A stretch of 64,000 nt of DNA from Cloacibacterium normanense (GCF_003860565.1 NZ_CP034157.1:1426001-1490000); one strand, 5' to 3'; counted from the first letter of the stretch, positions 26,885 through 38,763 are shown. Program-made: numbers and translations. Notes: generated by a model not told the origin, from the sequence alone.

Positions 26885-27140
26885 TTTAAACTTCGGTGAA
26901 GCAAATATCATCTATTTTCTTCATCAGTTCATCTGTTTTGGTAAGGGCGTAGATGATTTTTTGGTAATGAAGAATGTCTTCATAAGAAAGTTCTCTTTCT
27001 TTACGGTCTTTTAGCCATTTTTGTGCAGGTTGATAGCCTCCGATGTAGAAATTCCATGCGGTTTCTGGTACGTTGTCGAAATACTGGGTTTCGTTGATGA
27101 AGACTTTTCCTGTGAGGTTTTCAACTTCTGGAGCGCTCTT

Positions 27141-27290
27141 AACTTCGGCAAAGTTTGAAACTTTGCCGAAGTTTTCTTTGCCGAAGTTCTCTTTGCTGAA
27201 GTTCTCTTTGCTGAAGTTCTCTTTGCCGAAGTTTTCTTTGCCGAAGTTTTCTTTGCCGAAGTTCTCTTTGCTGAAGTTTTCAGTTTTTAC
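27141..27290. repeat. Palindrome plus array D inside the restriction-modification gene
   Basis: The 33-bp palindrome (27141-27173) is followed by eight 15-bp units. The frame is kept, and on the minus strand it encodes eight NF[G/S]K units ending in KVSNFAEV, the last part coming from the palindrome. Confidence 0.9.
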
Positions 27291-27662
27291 AAAAGTAGGT
27301 TTTGCTACTACGTTATTTCCTGCAATAGGATATTTGGTTTGTAGGTCTTTATTGGCTATTTCTTCTAAAAGATGGAGTTTTCTAATTTCTGAACCTAGTT
27401 GTACTAAATCCCAAAAATTCTTTTGAATAGTGGACAAGTCACGACTTGTACCTACAGCATCTGGAAAAGGTACTCTAGGGAAATCTATTTTTAAAAATTC
27501 TTTATAGGTTTCTCTGTATTTTGGGGAGTGTAAAACGGCGTAGATGTAATCTAAAAGATTGAGTGGAGAAAAGTTTGTTTTTTTACTCTCAGCTTTTGAG
27601 GCGTTCTCAGCTTTTGAAGCGTTCTTAGCTTCAGGAGTGTTCTCAACTTCTGAAGTGTTCTC

Positions 27663-27792
27663 AACTTCGGCAAAGTTTAAAACTTTGCCGAAGTTCTCTT
27701 TGCCGAAGTTCTCTTTGCCGAAGTTCTCTTTCCCGAAGTTCTCTTTGCCGAAGTTCTCTTTCCCGAAGTTCTCTTTCCCGAAGTTCTCATCA
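27663..27792. repeat. Palindrome plus array E inside the restriction-modification gene
   Basis: The 33-bp palindrome (27663-27695) is followed by seven 15-bp units in frame, encoding seven NFGK units ending in KVLNFAEV on the minus strand. Confidence 0.9.
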
Positions 27793-28289
27793 TCTATGCA
27801 TTTCATTCCGAGTTTTGCTTCTATCTCTGCCAGAATTTTAGGATTGAAATTAGGGATTCTTTCTCGCTCATCAAATGCAGTCGGTTCTTGGTAAATGTAA
27901 AGTGGAAGAATAAAAGGTGACCTTTTCATTGCAGAAAAAACACTTTGGTCTGTAATAAATTTTGAAATAAATAAATCTGAATAAAAATCTGGTCCACCTT
28001 GTGCTGGTTTATTTGAAATCAAAGCAAGATTTTCTCCAATTAAAAAATGTTTCATTGTATCAAATCTTGGATAGCAATGGAATCCTTTAGATTTACCAGT
28101 ATAAAATGTCCATCTATCATCAAAAGGGCGATATGATATTTTCAAAAACTTGCCTTTATTTGGATAGTTATCATTTAAATCTTTTTTAGCAAAATTTACT
28201 TGCCAATCTCTTACATCTTTTCCTAAATTAAATCTTCTTCTTGCAGATTCATCATCTAAACTTAAAAATTCTTCAATTGTATTTTGAAC

Positions 28290-30461
28290 TTATTCTTTTT
28301 TAGAATGTATTGTAAAATTATCTCTAGCTGTTACAATTCCTACATTGTTTAAAGTAAAAAAATCAACAATAGAAAATCCTTTATTATATATGTTTTCTGC
28401 ATCAAAATCTTTATTTACCATAAAATACATAGGTGCTTTATTAGGTAATTCTTTATAATCAATAGTTTTAATAGAATTTTGATTTAAAAAATCATACTTA
28501 TCATTTCGCTTTCCATATAAATCAAAATGAAAAACTTTTCCTAATTCATTTTTAGCCTTTTTATTGGTTTTTACAAAAAGATTAATGGAAACACCTTGCA
28601 TAATATCAAATACATTTTGGTCTGCACTTCCATCTGGTGCAGTTTCTTTTTTCTTGCTGTTTCCATGCAAATCGATGGTGTAAATTTTATCAAAAGTTTT
28701 TAGCAAATTCCAACGCATACCTCTAAAAGTTGGGTTATCTAAAAAACCATGAGGATTGATAAAAGCAACGATTCCTTCTCCGTTTTTTTCTACTAAATAT
28801 TGAGCAAAACGAATGAATTTCACATAATCATCATTTATCCATTTCGGATTTCTTTCTTTCAATTTTTCTTTTCCGCCTGGTTCTTTTTTGTAATCTTCCA
28901 TCAAATCCATAATCCAATCACTTTTATTAGAACTTTCGCCAGAATACGGCGGATTTCCAATCACGCACATTACAGGGGTGTCTCGCTTAATTTGGTTTGC
29001 CAAAGTAGATTCATCAGAAAGCCAACTGGCGAAGAGTGTTCCTGTATCTTTGTGGTGTTCTTCCAGAGAATTGGTGAGAAAAATATTAAAACGCTGGTCT
29101 TGGTTGGTTTCGTAACCTGTTTCAGAAAGCAGCATATCTAGTTTAAGATGCGCCATAGAATAACTCGCCATCAAGAGCTCAAAACCATTAATTCTAGGAA
29201 TGAGGTCTTTTTCTACATATTGAGGCCAAATTCCCTCATTAATATTTTTAAAATTCTCTTCGTAGATGTGTTTTATGGTTTCGGCTAAAAAGGTTCCGGT
29301 TCCTGTTGCTGGGTCTAGAACTTGCACTCTGTGGAATTCTTTATTATCTTGTATGTATTTCTGTGTACGTTTATCAAAATTTTGTGTATCTACTTTTTTC
29401 TTAATTTTAGAAGTATCTGCCAAACCTTGAGACAATCCAAATTCAGATTTCAGCAAATCATCTACTGCACGTACAATAAATTGCACCACAGGTTGTGGAG
29501 TGTACCAAACGCCACGAGATTTACGGAGTTTTGGGTTGTATTTTCCCAAGAACGTTTCGTAGAAATGAATAACGGGGTCTTCTTGTCTGGTAGATTTACC
29601 GAAGTTTTTCATAATGTCCTTCACATCAGAAGCGAGGAAAATCTGCACCAATTCTTCCACAATCCATTTGAGACGTATATCTAAATCAAAACCTGCAATA
29701 TGCTGAAAAAGTTTCCTCAAAAAAGGATTAGATTTCGGGATAAGATTGGCGGCTTCTATCCTATCAAACGTAGGCAAAGTAGGGTCGTGATAACGTGCCA
29801 CGAAAAGTCCGTAAGCAATGGTTTGAGAATAGAGGTCTGCAAACAACTGATTGTCTATATCATGAATCAGCATATCTTTAAACGCTGTTCTTTGCTGTAC
29901 CAATTCTGTGTTTTTTTCCGCCAAATCGTCTTCGTCTAAAGCATTGTGAATGACATCTGCCATTAACAAAGCTTTATTAGCCATCATTTCTGCTAGTTTT
30001 TCAGAATTTTTGATGGTTTGCGAGACTTCTTGTCCAAAATCTTTGATGAGATGAATGAATGTTTCAAAGTTTTTCTCATGTGGAACGATTTCGTTCATCA
30101 AGATTTCGCCAAGAGCGATTTTGGTTTTCAGTTCGCCATTTTTATAGAATTCAAAATGTAGATAATCTGTAATAATTAGATTTTCGAGTGCGTTTCTATA
30201 ACGGTCAAACTGTGGTTTATTTTTCTTATGGTCTATTCCTAATTTTAAGTCTTTGGCTTCTATGTAACCAATGGGCACTTCTTTTTTGGAAACAATATAA
30301 TCTGGAGCGCCACATTTTTGGCGGGTTGGCTCATTAATTACGGCAAATTCTTTGCCTAGAATCTCCTGAAGCAGAATTTGTAAATCTCCACGATAAGAAT
30401 GTTCGGTTGCATTTCCTGCAAAATATAATTGAGAAAGTTTAGAAAGGTATTGATTAATCAT
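28290..30461 (-). pseudogene. Type IIG restriction-modification protein, nuclease and methylase part (gene interrupted)
   Basis: N-terminal 723 residues of an Eco57I-like single-chain enzyme that cuts and methylates DNA. A PD-(D/E)xK nuclease is visible (PD54, E68, K70 in GAPDYIV...GYIEAKD), then a helical region, then an N6-adenine methylase with motif I LDPATGTGTF (D383) and motif IV NPPYSG (N503). The chain ends at an in-frame TAA where the target-recognition domain should begin; the same frame goes on to 26886. The ATG at 30461 (MINQYLSKLSQLYF) suits the family better than an upstream start. If the stop is real, the protein lacks specificity and is probably inactive. Confidence 0.85.
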
Positions 30462-30524
30462 AGTTATTATTGAAGTGCATAAAATTAATGAAAAGTTTTT
30501 AAAAAATGTTATTAGAACAAGAAA

Positions 30525-30549
30525 AAGCACAGCGTAGATTGCTGTGCTT
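30525..30549 (-). terminator. Terminator-like hairpin without obvious owner
   Basis: A 9-bp stem (30525-30533 with 30541-30549) is followed by five T on the minus strand. No minus-strand gene lies directly upstream. Confidence 0.4.
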
Positions 30550-30599
30550 GTATTTATATGCTCATGGATCGGAAGTTTGTATTACATATAAAACATTTT

Positions 30600-32830
<2,231 letters not shown>

Positions 32831-33329
32831 TAACAATCTTTTCTATCACAAAGTTCACGAAGAACAGTTGATGTGTTTGTGTTTTTGAGAACTCTAAGCA
32901 ACATCAAAGATGTTGTTCAATATTCTTCAATCGCAAAGATTTTTTATTTTGCTTAATCTTTTAAGATAGCAAAGTTGGCGAAATTCATTCGCTGTGAAGC
33001 GATATGTGAAGCAGATAATTTTCTATCACAAAGTTCACGGAGAACAGTTGATGTGTTTGTGTTTTTGAGAGCACTAAGCAACATCATAGATGTTGTTCAG
33101 TATTCTTCAATCGCAAAGATTTTTTATTTTGCTTAATCTTTTAAGCAAGCAAAGTTGGCGAAATTCATTCGCTGTGAAGCGTGCGCTTTTTACATTCGCT
33201 AGCGAATTTACTCTTTGGTTCCTTTGATTTTATTTTTAGCTGTGAAAAAATTTGCTTTTTTAAAATTCTACAAAAAAATTGCATTTGAAAATAAATAAAA
33301 AGCTCAAGAAAATTCTTGAGCTTTTGCTT
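32831..33329. other. 500-bp gene-free stretch with a tandem duplication
   Basis: No gene. It is mostly the two 161-bp repeats described separately. A hairpin-forming AAAAGCTCAAGAAAATTCTTGAGCTTTT lies at 33299-33326 and is the likely terminator of the minus-strand gene that ends at 33330. Confidence 0.6.
32841..33181 (+). repeat. Tandem direct repeat, two 161-bp copies 180 bp apart
   Basis: 32841-33001 and 33021-33181 are nearly identical, beginning TTCTATCACAAAGTTCAC and ending TTCATTCGCTGTGAAGCG. Within each, AACATCAAAGATGTT forms a small palindrome. A diverged relative lies at about 22615-22715. Confidence 0.85.
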
Positions 33330-33758
33330 TTAAATAGAAACTTTAACGGCTAATTCATAAAAATGAGAATTGGCAAGTTTCTTTAATCTTTCTTTTAAAC
33401 AAGGAGAATTATGATAATCTCCATTAAAAATAATCACGTTTTGAGCATTGAGTGTGTTTTGATTTTCGCAATCATAATTTTGTTCATGTTCGGCTGGAGT
33501 GTATTTTTCAAAAAACTCATCATTAGAATAAAAAACCGTATAATCCTCTGAAAGTTCTACATTGAACGGCATTTTCTTTTCTACTAATTTTGCTTTATCT
33601 GAAAATTCTGGCTCTATTTTTCCGTCATGATATACAATCTCTGTGAGTTCGCCATTGGTTTTTTGGGCAAACTCTTCTGCTTGTTTGTAGTTTCCAAAAC
33701 CCGTATAGATTTTGAAATTTCCTACCATAAATTCTAATATTTTTTTCCCGTAGTGCAT
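33330..33758 (-). CDS. Hypothetical protein, paralogue of the gene at 35935
   Basis: Unrecognised cytoplasmic-looking protein of 142 residues. It shares an ordered set of motifs with the gene at 35935: GELTEI, then AKLVEKKMPFNVEL, VFYSNDEFF, RLKKLA and the ending YELAVK. The middle (AEHEQNYDCENQNTLNAQNV) is variable. There is no signal peptide or membrane helix. It starts 7 bases after the membrane-protein gene upstream, so the two are probably co-transcribed; a second possible start lies 10 codons in (MVGNFKIYTGFG). No function is assigned. Confidence 0.7.
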   Translation of the reverse strand: MHYGKKILEFMVGNFKIYTGFGNYKQAEEFAQKTNGELTEIVYHDGKIEPEFSDKAKLVEKKMPFNVELSEDYTVFYSNDEFFEKYTPAEHEQNYDCENQNTLNAQNVIIFNGDYHNSPCLKERLKKLANSHFYELAVKVSI

Positions 33759-33765
33759 TTAATTT

Positions 33766-34158
33766 TTAATTTTTTAAATCGTTATACTCAATATTTTTAA
33801 TTTTTGCTTCTATTTTTTCGGCTTTTAGGTTTTGTCTCAGTAAACAAAATAAGCTCATGTAAATATTGGCTATCCAAACCAATGAAAATCCTGCAATGAG
33901 ATATCCTCGCCAATCTTCAAAAAACAAGGTGAAATTTGTGATCAACAAGAAAAATATCGTTACATAATGACTAAAACAATACTCACAAGTAAAGAGATAA
34001 AAAAACTTTTTCTCCCAGAGTGAAGTTGCGTTTTTTACTCTTTTTTGACAATATTCTCGCGGTTCTCTGAAAATTTCTTCATGCGTAACTGTCCACGCAA
34101 TACAAGCAATAGGTATCGCCAGAATAAACAGTTGCAGTATGTGATTAAAACTAAGCAT
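33766..34158 (-). CDS. Small integral membrane protein with CxxC motif
   Basis: Protein of 130 residues from the chosen start (MLSFNHILQLFILAIP). Hydrophobic segments lie around 5-25, 70-90 and 93-115. A FTCEYCFSHYVTIFF motif places a CxxC at the membrane surface next to a His, suggesting metal binding or a disulphide. The longer open frame adds 10 codons, but a -7 box (TAATTTTG, minus strand, 34171-34178) lies just ahead of the shorter start. The family is not recognised. Confidence 0.65.
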   Translation of the reverse strand: MLSFNHILQLFILAIPIACIAWTVTHEEIFREPREYCQKRVKNATSLWEKKFFYLFTCEYCFSHYVTIFFLLITNFTLFFEDWRGYLIAGFSLVWIANIYMSLFCLLRQNLKAEKIEAKIKNIEYNDLKN

Positions 34159-34273
34159 GATTCTACAGTACAAAATTAGATTAAACAAGCACTTAGTATT
34201 TTATAATATTTTCTTGATTTTATATAGAATTAACATTTGACAATAATCATAAAATTCCTGCACTAGTTTGTAG

Positions 34274-34281
34274 TAAATTTG
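34274..34281 (+). promoter_or_regulatory. -7 box of the SulP transporter gene
   Basis: TAAATTTG lies 16 bases before the ATG at 34298 and fits the Bacteroidota consensus. Confidence 0.5.
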
Positions 34282-34297
34282 TACAAATATTTACCTC

Positions 34298-35863
34298 ATG
34301 GAATTGCACATTGATAGAACGTTTAAGTATTATTGGCTCATGTTTAAAAAGCATGATTTTGCTTCTGGATTAACGGTTTTTCTAGTTGCACTTCCCTTGT
34401 GTTTGGGCGTAGCATTAGCTTCTGGAGCTCCCCTTTATTCAGGAATTTTATCAGGAATTATCGGTGGAATTGTAGTAGGAGTTTTGAGCGGTTCAGATTT
34501 AGCGGTTTCTGGTCCTGCTGCTGGTTTAACAACTTTGGTTTCCGCTTCTATCATTAGTCTAGGAGATTTTCAAACCTTTTTATTGGCGGTAATTATTGCT
34601 GGACTTTTCCAAATAATATTAGGCGTTTTAAAACTAGGCGTTTTTGCCAGTTATTTCCCAAGTTCTGTGATTAAAGGAATGATGGCTGCTATAGGAATTA
34701 TCTTGATTTCTAAACAAATTCCATTGGCTTTAGGATATAATCAACCTGATTTTTGGACGAGTGGTTTTGTACAAATCTTCACTTCTAAAAATTTCTTTGG
34801 AAACTTAGTAGAATTTAATTCTCATATTACCAGAGGTGCGGTTTTTATTTCTGTGATTTCTTTGGCGATTTTAATTCTGATGAAAAAGCCACAGTTTCAA
34901 AAATTCAATAAAATTCCTGCTCCACTTTTGGTGGTTATTTTTGGAATATTTATCAATTTTTTAATGAATTATTTCGGTTCTTCTTATGCTTTGAAACCTA
35001 ATCAATTGGTGAATATTCCAGAAAATATGTTTGCAGAAATTAAATTTCCTGAATTTTCAAAAATTCTGAGCAATCAAGAAATCTGGAAAGACGGAATCCT
35101 TATAGGAATTTTGGCAACGCTAGAGACTTTGCTTTGTATAGAAGCGATGGATAAACTAGACCGTCACAATAGAATAACCCCTGTAAATCGTGAATTGATT
35201 TCACAAGGAATTGGCAATTTTCTCTGTGGACTTTTAGGCGCGATACCTATGACTGCAGTAGTAGTAAGAGGTTCTGCAAATATAGAAGCTGGCGCAAAAA
35301 CTAAAGTTTCAGCCTTCATGCATGGAATATTTTTATTGCTCTCTGTATTGCTGATTCCGTTTCTGATTAACATGATTCCGTATGCTTCTTTATCTGCTAT
35401 TTTGATTATTACAGGTTTTGGATTGACAAGAATTGAGATTTATAAACACCTCTTTAAACTCGGTTTAAAACAGTTTATTCCGTTTATCGCAACCATTATT
35501 ATTATTCTTGTAACAGACTTACTCATTGGAGTTTCTATCGGTTTATTGATTTCTATTTATTACATCATCAAAGAAAATTTCAAAGAAAACTACGAAATAG
35601 AAAAAACACATTTTCAAGGTATTGACCAATATAAATTGAAACTTCACAGCAATGTAACCTTTATCAATAAAGTGAAAATTAAAAATGCTTTGGATAAAGT
35701 TCCTGCTTATTCTGTATTAACTATTGACGGCTCCGAAGTTCATTTTATAGATCATGATGTTTTAGAAATTATTTCAGATTTCAAAAATAAAGCACATGAC
35801 AGACACATCCAGCTTCAAATGATAAATATAGAAACCGTAGAAACTGCTGCAATTTCTCACTAA
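34298..35863 (+). CDS. SulP family inorganic anion transporter
   Basis: Membrane transporter of 521 residues. About twelve to fourteen hydrophobic helices carry the SulP signatures (FLVALPLCLGVALASGAPLYSGILSGIIGG, SGPAAGLTTLV, QGIGNFLCGLLGAIPMTAVVVRGSANIEAGAKTK). A C-terminal STAS domain (about 440-521) contains VLTIDGSEVHFIDHDVLEIISDF. Substrates in the family include sulphate, bicarbonate and chloride; no carbonic anhydrase or sulphate gene is adjacent to choose between them. It is a single gene with its own promoter and terminator. Confidence 0.92.
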   Translation: MELHIDRTFKYYWLMFKKHDFASGLTVFLVALPLCLGVALASGAPLYSGILSGIIGGIVVGVLSGSDLAVSGPAAGLTTLVSASIISLGDFQTFLLAVIIAGLFQIILGVLKLGVFASYFPSSVIKGMMAAIGIILISKQIPLALGYNQPDFWTSGFVQIFTSKNFFGNLVEFNSHITRGAVFISVISLAILILMKKPQFQKFNKIPAPLLVVIFGIFINFLMNYFGSSYALKPNQLVNIPENMFAEIKFPEFSKILSNQEIWKDGILIGILATLETLLCIEAMDKLDRHNRITPVNRELISQGIGNFLCGLLGAIPMTAVVVRGSANIEAGAKTKVSAFMHGIFLLLSVLLIPFLINMIPYASLSAILIITGFGLTRIEIYKHLFKLGLKQFIPFIATIIIILVTDLLIGVSIGLLISIYYIIKENFKENYEIEKTHFQGIDQYKLKLHSNVTFINKVKIKNALDKVPAYSVLTIDGSEVHFIDHDVLEIISDFKNKAHDRHIQLQMINIETVETAAISH

Positions 35864-35895
35864 AAAAGCCTCCAAAAACTGAAGGCTTTCTGTCT
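35862..35895 (+). terminator. Terminator of the SulP gene
   Basis: A 7-bp stem (AAAGCCT with AGGCTTT) overlaps the stop codon. Its T tract is weak. Confidence 0.5.
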
Positions 35896-35934
35896 AAAAA
35901 TCAAATACTGAAAATATGAAGTAATTTTGTCTGT

Positions 35935-36411
35935 TTAAGTATGGTTAGTTTTTACAGCAAGTTCGTATACATTTCCTCGCATTAAAAACTTTATTCTTTC
36001 TCTAGTCGTTACGGTATTTACACCGCTTTCATCTGTGATAATGATTCTATCTCCTGGTGCAATATTTTGGTCAGACAAAATATCTTCTGGCAGCATGTCA
36101 TTTTCTGCTTTTTTCATGTCAAAAAGAATTTGGTCTGCCATTTCTTGAAATCCTTCTGCATCAGAATAAAGCACTCTATAATTGGGATGATCTGGTAATT
36201 CTACTTTAAAAGGTTTTTTACTTTCCACCAACTTCGCCGAATCATTCGGTGTAGGATTATCAGAACCATCTGTAAAACCTACTTCTACCAATTCACCTTG
36301 GTGTTCATTAGCATAATTTACCGCATCTTCAAAAGTTGCAAAATTGGTGGTTACTGTATATTGGTCAAATTCATAATGCTGTAATCTATCTTCGGTGTGA
36401 TGTGTAGTCAT
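35935..36411 (-). CDS. Hypothetical protein, paralogue of the gene at 33330
   Basis: Unrecognised acidic protein of 158 residues from the chosen start MTTHHTEDRLQHYEF. It shares GELVEV, SAKLVESKKPFKVEL, VLYSDAEGF, RIKFLMRG and the ending YELAVK with the gene at 33330, and is longer by an inserted stretch (DILSDQNIAPGDRIIITDESG). The open frame extends 22 codons upstream, but a TATCTTTG box (36441-36448, minus strand) lies between, so the later ATG is preferred. The two genes flank the SulP transporter on both sides. Function unknown. Confidence 0.7.
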   Translation of the reverse strand: MTTHHTEDRLQHYEFDQYTVTTNFATFEDAVNYANEHQGELVEVGFTDGSDNPTPNDSAKLVESKKPFKVELPDHPNYRVLYSDAEGFQEMADQILFDMKKAENDMLPEDILSDQNIAPGDRIIITDESGVNTVTTRERIKFLMRGNVYELAVKTNHT

Positions 36412-36557
36412 TTTGTAAAAATTTTGTGATTTGGTTAAGGCAAAGATAGATGGACACGTCTCCAAATTTTTATACAATTATGTTAAATACTTTCAAAATT
36501 GTGAGATGATGATATTTTTTGATTAATTTTAGGCTCTCATTTTAAAAATATGAATTA

Positions 36558-38696
36558 ATGCTTAAGAAAACGTTTATTATAGCGACATTATTTCAGGCTG
36601 CTGCTTTTTTTGGTCAGCAATACGGTGGAATGTGGATTCCAACTGAAATTAATGAAAAAGAGATGAAATCTCTGGGAATGAAAATCAAAGCCCAAGACAT
36701 TTGGAACACTGAAAAACCGAGTATTAAAGACGCTGTAGTTCAGTTTGACGGAGGTTGTACTGCAGAAATTATTTCACCGAAAGGTTTATTATTAACCAAT
36801 CACCACTGCGGTTATGATAATATCCAAAGCCATTCTACCGTAGAAAATGATTTATTGACCAATGGATTTTGGGCAAAAAACATGGACGAAGAATTGCCAA
36901 ACCCTGGCGTTACCGTAGATTTTGTTACGGATATTAAAGAAATTACTCAAGATATTTTAGGCAATACTTCTTCATTAAGCGGAGCAGAATTGACTAAAAA
37001 AATCAATGAAAATATAGACGCTTACAAGAAATCTCAAAAAATAGAATCTTACCAAAGTATTATTGTAAGACCTATGTTTGCAGGTAATAAATATTATGCA
37101 TTTGTAGTAGAAACCTATAAAGACATCAGATTAGTAGGAGCACCACCACAAAGCATTGGTAAATTCGGTTCTGATACGGATAACTGGGTTTGGCCAAGAC
37201 ATACTGGAGATTTTTCTATGTTTAGAATTTATGCTGACAAAAACAACAAACCAGCGGAATATTCTAAGGACAATGTTCCTTTTACGCCAAAACATTTCTT
37301 ACCGATTTCTGTAAAAGACATTAAAGAAAATGATTTCACTTTCGTTTTCGGATTTCCGGGCAGAACCAATGAATATTTGCCAAGCGTAGCGATTGAAAAA
37401 ATCATCACAGATACCAATCCAGCGAGAATTGAGGTAAGAGACATCGCGCTAAAAACGCTAGACGAAAAAATGCGTGCAGACGATGCTACCAGAATTAAAT
37501 ATGCTTCTAAATACGCTTCTGTAGCCAACTATTGGAAAAAATGGATTGGCGAAACAAAAGGTCTTAAAAAATCAAATGCTGTTGCCAAAAAACAAGCTTA
37601 TGAAAGTTCATTAGTAGCTAAAAATTCAGAAATTAAATCGTCTCTTGATGAATTTAAAAAACTGTATGACCAACAAGCGCCTTATGCTTTAAACAATGCT
37701 TATTACAGCGAAATTCTAAGAAATGCTGAAACATTAACGTTGGCAAATCAGTTTTATGCTTTTGTACAAAATTATGAAGCAGGAAAAGTAGATGATAAAG
37801 CTGTAAAAGGTTTTAAAAACAGACTTTCTGGCTTCTACAAAGATTATGACGGCGAATTAGATGCTAAAGTTACTGCTAAACTTTTGGCTTTATATGCAAA
37901 TAAAACCGCACCAGAATTTTTACCAGAAGGTTTTACTCAATTCAAAGATGTGAACCAAAATCTTCAAGTTCTTGAAAACTGGAGCAGAAATTCTGTGATT
38001 TCAGGAAGAAATTCAGTAAACGGAGCTACCGTTTATTCTAATATTGACCAAGTTTTCTCAAATCTTCCAGAATTGGTAAAAACTCTGAAAGCTGACCCTA
38101 TTTATCAGACTTTAACCAAAATGAGAGAAACTTATGTAACTAAAGCAGATGCTCAATATGTAGGTTTACAAAGCAAAATAGACGCTTTACAAAAGAAATA
38201 TTTAGCGCAAATGATGGCTACAGATACCGAAAGAAAATTTTTCCCAGATGCCAATTCTACACTGAGAGTGACTTACGGAAAAGTGAAAGGTTCTAATCCT
38301 GCAGATGCGATTTCTTACCACTACGAAACTACTCTAGATGGTGTAATGGAAAAATATGTTCCGGGCGATTATGAATTTGATGTTCCACAAAAATTAATTC
38401 AGTTGTACAACACCAAAGATTATGGCGATTACAAAAATGCAGCTGGAAAAATTCCATTAGCATTTACGGCAACCAATCACACCACTGGTGGAAACTCAGG
38501 AAGTCCAGCTCTTGACAAAAAAGGAAACCTTATCGGTTTAAATTTTGATAGACAATGGGAAGGTACGATGAGTGACATTAATTTTGACCCTAGATTCAGC
38601 AGAAATATTATGGTTCAGACCAAGTATATTTTATTTATCATCGATAAATTTGCAGGAGCAAGATGGTTATTAGACGAAATGAAAATTGTAAAATAG
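36558..38696 (+). CDS. S46 family dipeptidyl-peptidase (DPP7/DPP11 type)
   Basis: Periplasmic serine exopeptidase of 712 residues that releases dipeptides, feeding the peptide-fermenting metabolism common in Bacteroidota. The signal peptide ends near AAAFFGQ. The triad is visible as His82/83 in TNHHCGYDNI, the Asp of SDTDNWVWPRHTGDF (206 or 208) and Ser647 in GGNSGSPALD. Arg665 in NFDRQWEG stands where, as I recall, DPP11 has the Arg that selects Asp/Glu at P1 and DPP7 has Gly, so DPP11 specificity is likely. It stands alone with a terminator behind it. Confidence 0.93.
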   Translation: MLKKTFIIATLFQAAAFFGQQYGGMWIPTEINEKEMKSLGMKIKAQDIWNTEKPSIKDAVVQFDGGCTAEIISPKGLLLTNHHCGYDNIQSHSTVENDLLTNGFWAKNMDEELPNPGVTVDFVTDIKEITQDILGNTSSLSGAELTKKINENIDAYKKSQKIESYQSIIVRPMFAGNKYYAFVVETYKDIRLVGAPPQSIGKFGSDTDNWVWPRHTGDFSMFRIYADKNNKPAEYSKDNVPFTPKHFLPISVKDIKENDFTFVFGFPGRTNEYLPSVAIEKIITDTNPARIEVRDIALKTLDEKMRADDATRIKYASKYASVANYWKKWIGETKGLKKSNAVAKKQAYESSLVAKNSEIKSSLDEFKKLYDQQAPYALNNAYYSEILRNAETLTLANQFYAFVQNYEAGKVDDKAVKGFKNRLSGFYKDYDGELDAKVTAKLLALYANKTAPEFLPEGFTQFKDVNQNLQVLENWSRNSVISGRNSVNGATVYSNIDQVFSNLPELVKTLKADPIYQTLTKMRETYVTKADAQYVGLQSKIDALQKKYLAQMMATDTERKFFPDANSTLRVTYGKVKGSNPADAISYHYETTLDGVMEKYVPGDYEFDVPQKLIQLYNTKDYGDYKNAAGKIPLAFTATNHTTGGNSGSPALDKKGNLIGLNFDRQWEGTMSDINFDPRFSRNIMVQTKYILFIIDKFAGARWLLDEMKIVK

Positions 38697-38716
38697 TTTT
38701 CGATAAATATTTTAGT

Positions 38717-38750
38717 AAGAACGCGCCAAAAGGTGCGTTCTTCTTTTTTT
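38717..38750 (+). terminator. Terminator of the S46 peptidase gene
   Basis: An 11-bp stem (38717-38727 with 38732-38742, loop AAAA) is followed by a T-run. Confidence 0.85.
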
Positions 38751-38763
38751 TAAATCTAGACAT

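Larger units (their letters stand above)
26886..28289 (-). pseudogene. C-terminal part of an interrupted type IIG restriction-modification protein
   Basis: This frame continues the upstream methylase gene without a shift, separated only by the TAA at 28290-28292. It reads VQNTIEEFLSLDDESARRRFNLGKDVRDWQ and KISYRPFDDRWTFYTGKSKGFHCYPR, then LNLLDYIYAVLHSPKYRETYKEFLKIDFPRVP, the target-recognition part typical of these enzymes. Two in-frame insertions of (ENF[G/S]K)n, seven and eight units, sit in the linker after KCIDD and after FVKT. A TTG at 28145 could restart translation but would drop about 48 residues. Only readthrough of the TAA would give the complete enzyme. Confidence 0.8.
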
